Shown: in pieces, positions 37,008 to 45,009 of the stretch
Position numbering within the stretch: position 1 is the first letter of the stretch
Layout of the letters: every line of letters starts with the position of its first letter
Assembly: GCA_020444065.1 (NCBI GenBank)
Contig: JAHLLQ010000002.1
Span: 1-64,000 of the forward strand
Direction: 5' to 3'
Origin: a bacterium
Lineage (GTDB): Bacteria > Sumerlaeota > Sumerlaeia > SLMS01 > JAHLLQ01
DNA length: 64,000 nt
Program-made: the position numbers and the translations under genes
The notes under the pieces: model-generated
The model's input: the letters and a program-made list of their open reading frames with translations, nothing else
Databases searched by the model: none
Told to the model about the DNA's origin: nothing

Positions 37008-38429
37008 TCAGTCGGCCTGGCAGTCTGCCATCAAAAATTCGCTCAGATCCGATAACCTTCGGCTGAATTCCTGGCTGGAAATGAACTCCTCACCCGTCTT
37101 GAACTTGGGCTGTCCCTTCAAGCCTTGTCCCTCGTAAGTCGTCACCCAACTCGAAACCAGAATCTCGCGCGCCCTCGTCTCCCAGTTCTCCGTCTTCTCC
37201 TCAGGGGCGCCTGCAAGCAGCCGATTGTACCTTTCCTCCAGGCGATCCACCTTCGGCGTGATCTTCCATCCATAATGGCTGGGCAAGTCGGAGTCGTCAT
37301 AAGTCAGGTTGTAGCCCTTGCCATCCCGAACCATGTAGAGGGGCCGATTCGTCTGCAGTTCATAGAATCTGGCCAATTGACCATCCGGCAGGAGAGACTC
37401 TCGCAGATAGGAGATCGCGGCGGGGATAGGCTGAAGATACTTCGGATCGCCGGTCACCTCGTAGATGTCCATCAGCGTCGAAATCGCTTCCTGAGTTTCA
37501 TCGGAGGCGACGGCGGGCGGTTCGAACTTCCGTGCCCAGACGGGGATCATCTCGAAACTGTACTGCTGGGCCCAACCCCGCTGCGGGGCGGGCAGTTGGG
37601 CCAGGATCAGAAAATCCCCCAGCCGGCGAAGGGACTCCAAAAACTTCGGATTCTGACAAATCCGGTAGGCATCGATCAGGGTATCGGCGGCATAGCCCGC
37701 CACGTCATCGTTCAACGTGTAAAGATCCCAGTACTCCTTGATGCGACCTTCCGTTCGCCAATCGTAGTCGGGAAACGCTGCAGGCACGATCGGCAAGTCT
37801 TGAGCAACTGGCTGGTCCCATCCCTGGGGGAAGGCCCCGTTGGGGAATTGCGCCTTCATAAAGGCATCCAGCGCGTATTGCGTCGCCTCATGGATTTCCT
37901 CGTTCTTGAAATCGGTGGCCTTGTCCATGTGCATCATGAACTGAAGGGCAGATTGTGTGACCCCATCGTCCAGGCTTGTGTTGTTTTTGCCGTGCCCTTT
38001 CCCATTGCGATAGTCTGCGGAGCGATTTCCTTGCGGATCGAAATCGATCTCTGCCGCCCAACCGCCGGATTTCAACTGTCCATAGATCAGCGCCCTCGCC
38101 GCATCTGTCGCCGCCTCCATGTAGAATGGATCGCCCGTGGCTTCGTAGGCCTTCAGGAAAGCCATTCCAACCATCGGCGTTCCCGGCGGTTCTACCCACG
38201 CCTGGTCCTTTGTGGCTTCGCCTTCTCCAAGGCGGGTCGTGAAGTCCGGACTGTAGTAGTAGACGTAGCCACCATGACTGGAAGCCTTGGCGTAAAAGAC
38301 CGTCGCCGCCTTCTTCATCGTATCGCGAGCTTCGACACAGAGGTCTTCCCGCGGGATCTGCGAGAAGCCTCCAAGTGGTAGACAAAGCAAGATGAAGATG
38401 AGAGAACGGCGGACGAGATGGAAGGACAC
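37008..38429 (-). CDS. Secreted pectate-lyase-like (PL10/alpha-alpha barrel) protein
   Basis: A 473-residue protein with a Sec signal peptide (about 1-23). The body is an alpha/alpha barrel with GGWAAEIDFDP, NTSLDDGVTQSALQFM, FPQGWDQPV, and RGWAQQYSFEMIPVWARKFEPPAVAS followed by a TGDPKYLQPIP helical repeat. The last part fits the pectic acid lyase (PL10) family, where it reads QQYD.P..W.RKFEPPALAS.ES. Function as lyase is inferred; catalytic residues were not individually verified. Probably degrades plant-type or algal polysaccharides outside the cell. Confidence 0.65.
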   Translation of the reverse strand: MSFHLVRRSLIFILLCLPLGGFSQIPREDLCVEARDTMKKAATVFYAKASSHGGYVYYYSPDFTTRLGEGEATKDQAWVEPPGTPMVGMAFLKAYEATGDPFYMEAATDAARALIYGQLKSGGWAAEIDFDPQGNRSADYRNGKGHGKNNTSLDDGVTQSALQFMMHMDKATDFKNEEIHEATQYALDAFMKAQFPNGAFPQGWDQPVAQDLPIVPAAFPDYDWRTEGRIKEYWDLYTLNDDVAGYAADTLIDAYRICQNPKFLESLRRLGDFLILAQLPAPQRGWAQQYSFEMIPVWARKFEPPAVASDETQEAISTLMDIYEVTGDPKYLQPIPAAISYLRESLLPDGQLARFYELQTNRPLYMVRDGKGYNLTYDDSDLPSHYGWKITPKVDRLEERYNRLLAGAPEEKTENWETRAREILVSSWVTTYEGQGLKGQPKFKTGEEFISSQEFSRRLSDLSEFLMADCQAD

Positions 38430-38510
38430 TTCGAAACACTCCTGATGGGCTTCGCGGCGGGATCGCCACTTAGTCCTTCATAGACGTTGAAGGAGGTCCC
38501 CTTCAAGGCT

Positions 38511-39941
38511 TCATTCGGCCTTCAACTGTACCCACGCCGGCTCGCTGCGGTGCCCTGTTCGCCATTCGTACCAGTAGAGATCTTCGCGCAGCACATCCAG
38601 CTTCAGCCAGTAGTCGCCCGGTTCGGCGGGGGAGGGCAATTCACCTGTGGCAGTTCCCTCTTCGCCAGGCAGCAGATTCTCCGGCAGTTCGAGTCGCCCC
38701 AGTTCGTGCAAGAATGTCGTCTTGTCGGCGGCGTAGAGTTTCACCCCGACCCGGAAGGGATTCGCGCCTGTCCGCACCCATTGTTCGCGCGTCGTATTGA
38801 TCGTGTCCGCTTCGATTCGAAGGCGATCCTTCACTCGTTCCACTCGCACGTCGCGGATCTGCCGAACGAGGCGCTCGTCCTTCGCATCGCGTGCCCCGCG
38901 GCTGCTGGCCCATTTCTGCGAGTCGTCGAATTTCGGAATCTGAGGTTGGATCTCAAGCACATCGTCCACGCCGAGCTCTCGCGTCATGCGATACACATCC
39001 GGCACCTGATGTTCGTTGTGCGCAAAGACGAGCATCTGCCACACCAGCCGCGGCGTCTTGCGCCCGGCGGCTCGACGCGCGGCCACCAGCGCCTTCACAT
39101 TTTCCAGCACAACGTCGAGTTTCCCGCGACGCCGATATTGCTCGTACACTTCCTGCGTTGTTCCATCCGCAGCGATGAAGAGTTCATCCAAACCGCTGCG
39201 GACGAGACGCTGGATTGTATCGTCTTTCAGCGGCATCGACAGATTGCTAGAAATCCGCGTCGCGATCTTGTACTTCTGCGATGCCAGCTCGATCATCTCG
39301 GGCAAGTGCTTGTTCAGCATTGGCTCGCCGTAACGGTACAACTCCAGGTACAGAAGCGTCGGCCCAAGCTCCTCCAGCAAACGCTCGAAGTGTTCCATGC
39401 TCATCATGCCCCGTGGATGAGTCAGACTCTCCGTCCCGGCCACGCAAAACGGGCAACGCAGATTGCAGATGTTCGCCACGTCGATATTGGCGATGATGGG
39501 CATGTACGGAATCGTCTCGCACGGTGTCGCGAGATGTCGCTGCAACTGGCGGTAGTTTTTGTACTTCGTTCTCCACAACTCATCGCCGCGAGACTTCCAC
39601 CACAGCCGCGGCGTGAAGCCCTTCAGGCGCCAGCGCACGACCTGCATTCGATCGATCAGAGGCACGGGGCAATTTGTGCAGATGGGAAAGACTTCCGGCG
39701 TGGCCTCCGGCGTCTGACCGGCGGCCTCTTCATTCAGATACCGGCGCGTCGCCACGTACGGCGCCGAGTTCCAGATTTCATGTACAGACGAATCGAACGC
39801 GTTTTGGACTTCGAACTCGCCATAGGCGCAGGAGCACGGTTCGACGTCGCCGTTCCAACGCACCGAAACGGCCGCCCACAACTTATCGCAGAAATACGAG
39901 TCGGGCTGAAAAACCTGCGTCAGCTTCCGGCGCCAGTCCAT
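38511..39941 (-). CDS. Radical SAM protein with N-terminal SPASM-like domain
   Basis: A 476-residue protein. Residues 1-100 resemble a SPASM domain: C18, WNGDVEPCSC (C36, C38), VHEIWNS, and CTNC (C88, C91). The radical SAM core follows: ICNLRCPFC (C159, C163, C166) bound to the [4Fe-4S] cluster. In known SPASM proteins the domain order is the reverse. The last ~100 residues form a beta-rich module (KLYAADKT..., PGDYWLKLDVL...WYEWRTG), like carbohydrate-linked C-terminal domains. ATG 39941 follows AGGAGA; the upstream frame to 40244 is out of character. Substrate unknown. Neighbours are an AAA ATPase gene and a polysaccharide lyase-like gene. Confidence 0.85.
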   Translation of the reverse strand: MDWRRKLTQVFQPDSYFCDKLWAAVSVRWNGDVEPCSCAYGEFEVQNAFDSSVHEIWNSAPYVATRRYLNEEAAGQTPEATPEVFPICTNCPVPLIDRMQVVRWRLKGFTPRLWWKSRGDELWRTKYKNYRQLQRHLATPCETIPYMPIIANIDVANICNLRCPFCVAGTESLTHPRGMMSMEHFERLLEELGPTLLYLELYRYGEPMLNKHLPEMIELASQKYKIATRISSNLSMPLKDDTIQRLVRSGLDELFIAADGTTQEVYEQYRRRGKLDVVLENVKALVAARRAAGRKTPRLVWQMLVFAHNEHQVPDVYRMTRELGVDDVLEIQPQIPKFDDSQKWASSRGARDAKDERLVRQIRDVRVERVKDRLRIEADTINTTREQWVRTGANPFRVGVKLYAADKTTFLHELGRLELPENLLPGEEGTATGELPSPAEPGDYWLKLDVLREDLYWYEWRTGHRSEPAWVQLKAE

Positions 39942-39982
39942 GAAGTCTCCTGGGGGCGCCAAGCCTCGGCTCGGCGTCCACG

Positions 39983-41449
39983 CTACTCGGACAGCTCGTT
40001 CATCATGTAGCTCACAGCGTCCGTGTACGTGATCCGGGCGTCCTTGATGTGCTTGGTCAACAGGAAGTTCTGGTGCAGGCCTTCGACGACGAACTCCATC
40101 ATGACCGGCAACTCGGCGTCCGAAGTGTGGAAACCAAGATCTTTCGTGATCTTCTTCAGCCCCTTGATTTCCTCCAGCGCCACCTCGTAGTCGCGCTGGC
40201 TCATGTCGCTGGTTAGGTGCAGCCGATTGCCTTCCTCGAACCAATCGATGATCGGCTGGAATCCGGTCCAGTCCGCGTTGCGATCCCTGCCGGGCTTGTA
40301 GTTCGGCAGCACGCGGCTGTTGAAGAGATGCTTCATCGCGCGCCCGATCAAGTGCAGCGCCACATTCGCCACGCCTTCCTGCTCGCCCTTGTAGACCAGC
40401 TCGATCTTGCCGGTCAGTGCCGTGATGGACGAGAAGAGATCGCTGATCCGGGCAACCGTGCTGCTCTCATTGTGCAGCAGCGCACGCGCCTCTGCCGTCG
40501 AGTACACCGTTTCGAGATAGGAAATCGCCATGCGGGCCGACACGCCGCTGGACTTGTCCACGAAATCCGAATGGCGCGCCTCAACGGCGATCTGCTCGAT
40601 CGCCTCGCGAATCAATTCCGGAACCTGCACATTCGAGTCGCGATCCGTCCAGGCTTCCTGTCGCGTGATGGCCTTCGCATGCTCCAGGTCTTCCGGATAG
40701 TGCGTTAGGATCTGCGCATCGATGCGGTCCTTGAGCGGCGTGATGATGTTGCCGCGGTTGGTGTAGTCCTCCGGGTTCGCCGTGAAGACCAGCACCAGGT
40801 CCAGCGGCAACCGGACGGGGAAGCCGCGAATCTGGATGTCCTTTTCTTCCAGGATATTCAGCAGTCCGACCTGAATGCGTGCCTGCAAATCCGGCAGCTC
40901 GTTAATCGCAAAGATGCCGCGATTCGTGCGCGGAATGATTCCGTAATGAATCACTTCCTCGTCCGAGAAATCCAGCTTCCGCGCCACGGCCTTGATTGGA
41001 TCGATGTCGCCGATCAGATCCGCGATCGAAACGTCCGGCGTCGCCAGCTTCTCGTGATAGCGGGCGTCGCGCGTTACCCAGTCGATCGGAGTCGAATCGC
41101 CCAACTCCTCGTTCATCTCGCGGCTGCGCTTGGTCAGCGGATGGAACGGATCCTCGTTGATCGGGCTCTGGTGCAGAATCGGCATCTTCTCGTCCAGCAG
41201 CCCGACGAGTTGGCGGATGATACGAGTCTTCGCCTGACCGCGGAGACCCAGCAGCAGGAAATCGTGCTTCGACAGCACCGCCGAGACAATCTGCGGAATC
41301 ACCGTCTTGTCGTACCCAATGATGCCCGGGAAGAGGTCCTCGCCCGCACGCAGCTTGCGGATCAGATTCCGCCGCATCTCCTCCTTCACCGAAACCGGCT
41401 TGTACCCGGATTCCTTCAACTGACCGATCGTCTTTGGGAGCGCAATCAT
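39983..41449 (-). CDS. Magnesium-chelatase-like AAA+ ATPase
   Basis: A 488-residue protein: Walker A GLRGQAKT at 68-75, a long insert, then RGIFAINELPDL as Walker B region, sensor 1 FTANPEDYTNRG, and ITPLKDRIDAQIL. It resembles the Rv0958-type family annotated as magnesium chelatase and often paired with a VWA-domain protein. Note Walker B has N-E where most AAA+ have D-E, seen also in family relatives as I recall. No VWA partner or bch gene is near. ATG 41449 chosen with AAGG upstream; a longer frame to 41746 is unlikely. Function unknown. Confidence 0.82.
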   Translation of the reverse strand: MIALPKTIGQLKESGYKPVSVKEEMRRNLIRKLRAGEDLFPGIIGYDKTVIPQIVSAVLSKHDFLLLGLRGQAKTRIIRQLVGLLDEKMPILHQSPINEDPFHPLTKRSREMNEELGDSTPIDWVTRDARYHEKLATPDVSIADLIGDIDPIKAVARKLDFSDEEVIHYGIIPRTNRGIFAINELPDLQARIQVGLLNILEEKDIQIRGFPVRLPLDLVLVFTANPEDYTNRGNIITPLKDRIDAQILTHYPEDLEHAKAITRQEAWTDRDSNVQVPELIREAIEQIAVEARHSDFVDKSSGVSARMAISYLETVYSTAEARALLHNESSTVARISDLFSSITALTGKIELVYKGEQEGVANVALHLIGRAMKHLFNSRVLPNYKPGRDRNADWTGFQPIIDWFEEGNRLHLTSDMSQRDYEVALEEIKGLKKITKDLGFHTSDAELPVMMEFVVEGLHQNFLLTKHIKDARITYTDAVSYMMNELSE

Positions 41450-41670
41450 AGAGCCTTGATCCTGTTCAGGTTTTGCCCCCAACCGCCGCCCCGGCGGGGA
41501 CACCCCCCAGCCATGCAGAATCCGGGCCACGCCTATTGGCTCCGAATTGACAGCCTGGCCGCTTCCCCCCCAATCCCCTTGCCATTCCCCGCACCCCATT
41601 CCAGTATCCTGACCGCGCGGCTGGAGGAGCCGTGCATTTTGGAGGAATATGAGAGGATGAGGAATATCCA

Positions 41671-42036
41671 ATGAAGAAGATTTGTCTCCCCATCGCCGTC
41701 GACTGCGGACTCGACAGCGAAATCTCCGGCCACTTTGGCTCGGCACCCATGTTCATTCTGCACGATGCGGAAACCGACCAGACCGTCGCGCTCGAGAACG
41801 ACAACACCCACGACGAGCACGGCCGCTGCCACCCCGTGAAGACGATGCGCGCCCACAACATCGACACGCTTGTTGTCGGCGGCCTCGGGCGTCGTGCCCT
41901 CGCGAACATGCGCGAAGGCGGCGTGCGCGTTTTCCAGGCTGTTCCCGGCACCGTGCGCGACAATCTGGCAGCCCTGAAAGCCGGCCAACTCGCCGAATTC
42001 GACGACCAGGCAGCCTGCTCCGGGCATAGTCACTAA
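41671..42036 (+). CDS. NifX/NafY-like protein (dinitrogenase FeMo-cofactor biosynthesis family)
   Basis: A 121-residue protein: KICLPIAVDCGLDSEISGHFGSAPMFILHD at the N terminus and NIDTLVVGGLGRRALANMREGGVRVFQ, the RNase H-like NifB/NifX/NafY domain, ending in a His/Cys-containing tail (CSGHSH). No nif genes lie nearby, so it is one of the many stand-alone members, probably binding metal clusters. A GAGGAAT-type site precedes ATG 41671. Confidence 0.85.
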   Translation: MKKICLPIAVDCGLDSEISGHFGSAPMFILHDAETDQTVALENDNTHDEHGRCHPVKTMRAHNIDTLVVGGLGRRALANMREGGVRVFQAVPGTVRDNLAALKAGQLAEFDDQAACSGHSH

Positions 42037-42054
42037 GACTGCGATCGCTTCAGT

Positions 42055-43530
42055 CTAGTCTTCTCTTTGCGCCTTGCGCATCACGCGAGCGATGGACTTC
42101 GCATCGTCCGGGTTCACGTCCGGAACGGCGCCGAGTTCATCGTACGCCGGAATCCGCCACGCCCGCCGGCCGAGGAGAAGGTAGAGCCACTCCGCTTGCG
42201 TCAAACCGATTCGCGTGTAGCCGCAGCGCTGCAAGTGGTCGCGGAGGCGCATTGCCTGGAGCAACGACCAAAGCCAGAGCAGTACGTACCCAATGAGAAG
42301 GATGCGAATGATCTTCCAAGGCGACATCAGGAACGATAGGAAATTCGTGTAACGAGTTGGATAGCGCTCCCATAGCACTTGCGGAGCAATGAGTGAAATC
42401 GTCGCAACTGGCGAACTCCTGATTCGGCTCCATACGACCGCATGATCAGGTTTGCGCGCGCGCCACGCGTTCAGCAAGTCGCCCGCCGTCATACCGCTGG
42501 TATCGAGAGGGAATCGCGCCGCTTCAATTGGCCAGTCCTCCTCCGGGAGATCATCGAGAAAGGACGGGCCAATACCGGGGGCCTCGCCCTGCAGCACCGC
42601 GCTCAGCAAATCCATCATTTCCTCATCGCTATTCAGTGTTCGTGGAGGGAGCGGCACCGCCGCGAGATTCTGATAGGTCTTCGTATAACCCAGCAGGCCG
42701 TCCAGTTTCGAGGCACGAATCGCAACGTCGACATCGTGCAGATGAACCCACAGCAACGATTCTCCCGTTGGCGGCGCGACCGGATTGATTTCGATCTCGG
42801 CGATTTCTTGCTCTGCCACACGGCTCATGTCGACATAGCCAAGGTAGCTGAGGATTTGTGATTTCCTCTCGTATACTGGCCAGCCCGTATCACGATCGCG
42901 CAGCCGCACGAGTGCAAAATCCTTCTCATTCCAGATGTCCGGCGTTCGCAGTATCCAGAGTCGAATGGCAGCGCAACGATTCGGTTTCAACTTCGGCACC
43001 GAGAGCTCAAGCCCCTGCGAAGTCAGCCTGTCTTCCAACCATACTCGCTCGGAGTCCCAAATCGGCCCCAGATTCGGTCCCAGGATGTAACGTGCTCCAC
43101 CCTCAAGCGCAATGGCGGCTCCGAGGATTCTCAACTCACGCCCGCCCGGCAACGCGATTGGGGACTCCCAATCCGCGACAAGAACTTGATCTTGAACGCC
43201 ATCTGGATAATCAAGATCCCAGCGTGATGATTGCCAGATTCCACTTCGATTGTAGACGAAGCTCGGATCCGAGGCGGACCATCTGTACTCGTGCTTTCCC
43301 GCTAGTTCCCAGGAAACAATGAGGCGGTCCGGTTGCTTTGAAGAATCGTACGGTTCCACGAAATGCGGATTTCGCACCATGCTTCGACTGAACACCGGCG
43401 TGTGGGGCTGGACAATACGCATCGCCCATGGCGTCGCCAGAAGCGCGAACGCAAGAGCAGTCAACAACAACGCCACACGCATGGAGTTGCTGCTCGTCAA
43501 CAGTGCCCAGACGATCGCGCCGCGTTTCAT
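42055..43530 (-). CDS. Bitopic/two-helix membrane protein, tandem paralog A
   Basis: A 491-residue protein of no family I recognise. Residues about 15-37 form one hydrophobic helix, residues about 405-430 a second (WKIIRILLIGYVLLWLWSLLQ). The region between is probably extracytoplasmic. The last 62 residues (beginning RLRDHLQRCGY, containing RRAWRIPAYDELGAVP) are conserved in all three paralogs. ATG 43530 and the preceding SD lie 3 bp after the stop of paralog B. The first about 60 residues are nearly the same as in paralog B. Confidence 0.85.
   Translation of the reverse strand: MKRGAIVWALLTSSNSMRVALLLTALAFALLATPWAMRIVQPHTPVFSRSMVRNPHFVEPYDSSKQPDRLIVSWELAGKHEYRWSASDPSFVYNRSGIWQSSRWDLDYPDGVQDQVLVADWESPIALPGGRELRILGAAIALEGGARYILGPNLGPIWDSERVWLEDRLTSQGLELSVPKLKPNRCAAIRLWILRTPDIWNEKDFALVRLRDRDTGWPVYERKSQILSYLGYVDMSRVAEQEIAEIEINPVAPPTGESLLWVHLHDVDVAIRASKLDGLLGYTKTYQNLAAVPLPPRTLNSDEEMMDLLSAVLQGEAPGIGPSFLDDLPEEDWPIEAARFPLDTSGMTAGDLLNAWRARKPDHAVVWSRIRSSPVATISLIAPQVLWERYPTRYTNFLSFLMSPWKIIRILLIGYVLLWLWSLLQAMRLRDHLQRCGYTRIGLTQAEWLYLLLGRRAWRIPAYDELGAVPDVNPDDAKSIARVMRKAQRED
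42064..42345. repeat. Direct repeat, C-terminal coding block of paralog A
   Basis: Nearly identical over about 280 bp to 43541-43822 (paralog B), with a shorter matching part in paralog C at about 45017-45150. It encodes the second membrane helix and the conserved C-terminal tail. Confidence 0.85.
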
Positions 43531-43575
43531 GAGTCAGGGCTCCTCCGCCTCGCGCATCACGCGCGCGATGGACTT
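43365..43575. repeat. Direct repeat spanning the paralog A/B junction
   Basis: Nearly identical to 44841-45051, the paralog B/C junction. Each copy covers the C-terminal end of one gene, its stop, a 3-bp gap, and the N-terminal helix of the next. Together with 42064-42345, the arrangement indicates tandem duplication of a unit of about 1475 bp. Confidence 0.8.
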
Positions 43576-45006
43576 CGCATCGTCCGGGTTCACGTCCGGA
43601 ACGGCCCCGAGTTCATCGTACGCAGGAATCCGCCACGCCCGCCGGCCGAGAAGAAGATAGAGCCACTCCGCCTGAGTCAAACCGATTCGCGTGTAGCCGC
43701 AGCGCCGCAAGTGGTCGCGGAGGCGCATCGCCTGGAGCAACGACCAAAGCCAGAGCAGTGCGTACCCAATGAGAAGAATGCGAGTGATTTTCCAAGGCGA
43801 CATCAGGAACGATAGGAAGTTCGAGTACCGGGTTGGATGGCGCTCCCAGATCAAGCCTGGCGCGGCAAGTGACACCCAGGGAAGCAAGTAGTTGGCGCCC
43901 CGCACCCACACAACGGCATGCTCGGGATAGCGTGCCCGCCACAGATTAAACAAGTCCCCCGCCGTCATGCCGGTTGTATCGACAGGATTTGTCAGCACTT
44001 CATCAGGCCACTCCTCTGCAGGGAGAGCCTTCAGGAAGCCCATCGGAGAGGAGACATCTGCCTGCAACGTGGCGCTCAGTAGATCCTCCAGTTCCCCCTC
44101 CTCGCGCAGCACACGCGAAGGCAATGGCACATCGGCGAGGTCCTCGTACGTTTGTGTGTAGCCAAGGAGTCGGTCGAGCCGATTCGAGGCGATGGCTACA
44201 TCGGCGCCCTCCAGGCTGACCCAGAGGAGAGAAGGGCCGGAAGGCGGCGCGACGAGATGACAGTCAACCTTGAGGATGGCATTCTCCGTCTTGCCCTTCA
44301 GGTGAACGACACCGTGACGGGAATGCAAGAATCTCCTTCCTTCGTACATCGGCCATCCCGTCTCGCGATCGCGCAATCGAATGCACGTATAAGATTGTTC
44401 GCGCCAGAGTTCGGGTGTTCTTTGAAGCCACAACCTAATCGCAGCACTGTGATTCGCGTAGTGACGAGGCGGCGCGAGCGTGAGTCCATCCGATGTGAGT
44501 CGAGCATCCAGCGCGGACCTTTCGGAATCAGAGAGCGGATTGAGATCGGGCCCGAGCAGGAGAGTTTCGCCATGCTCATACGAAATCGCGGCACCGAGGA
44601 ACTCCAGGCATCTACCGTCGGGCAGGGTTATCGCAGGCTTCCACTCCTCCAGGTAGACGCGCTTCTGAATACTCAGTGGCCTCTCTTCTAGTCGGCTGAA
44701 CTCACCAGGGTAGCTGTTGGTAATACCACGGCGCGGGCCATGGCCCCATGCCCCGGACGAGTACTCGAACCGCCCCGTGGGCTCCCACGAGACGAGCAGT
44801 CCTTCCTGCTGTTTCGGTTTGCGATAGGGTTTCACGAAGTTCGGATTTCGCACCATACTTCGACTGAACACGGGCGTGTGCGGCTGGACAATACGCATCG
44901 CCCATGGCGTCGCGATGAGGGCGATTGCAAGAGCTGTCAGCAGCAGCGCCCCACGCATCGAGTTGCTGCTCGTCAACAGCGCCCAGACGATCGCGCGGCG
45001 TTTCAT
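43534..45006 (-). CDS. Bitopic/two-helix membrane protein, tandem paralog B
   Basis: A 490-residue paralog of A with the same two-helix plan. N-terminal residues (about 1-60) and C-terminal residues (about 400-490) are almost the same as A, while the middle (about 75-370) is poorly conserved. The GAGGAGCC site for paralog A lies inside the 3' end of this gene and is followed by the TGACTCATG junction, so the genes are probably translated from one message. Function unknown; possibly surface receptors or sensors with a shared cytoplasmic tail. Confidence 0.85.
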   Translation of the reverse strand: MKRRAIVWALLTSSNSMRGALLLTALAIALIATPWAMRIVQPHTPVFSRSMVRNPNFVKPYRKPKQQEGLLVSWEPTGRFEYSSGAWGHGPRRGITNSYPGEFSRLEERPLSIQKRVYLEEWKPAITLPDGRCLEFLGAAISYEHGETLLLGPDLNPLSDSERSALDARLTSDGLTLAPPRHYANHSAAIRLWLQRTPELWREQSYTCIRLRDRETGWPMYEGRRFLHSRHGVVHLKGKTENAILKVDCHLVAPPSGPSLLWVSLEGADVAIASNRLDRLLGYTQTYEDLADVPLPSRVLREEGELEDLLSATLQADVSSPMGFLKALPAEEWPDEVLTNPVDTTGMTAGDLFNLWRARYPEHAVVWVRGANYLLPWVSLAAPGLIWERHPTRYSNFLSFLMSPWKITRILLIGYALLWLWSLLQAMRLRDHLRRCGYTRIGLTQAEWLYLLLGRRAWRIPAYDELGAVPDVNPDDAKSIARVMREAEEP

Positions 45007-45009
45007 GAG

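Noticed and set aside
39983-41449. Chlorophyll synthesis magnesium chelatase subunit
   Set aside because: No BchD/BchH or other pigment gene is near; the sequence better fits the Rv0958-type ATPases.
41671-42036. Evidence for nitrogen fixation
   Set aside because: The NifX-like domain is widespread as a stand-alone protein and no nif structural gene is nearby.
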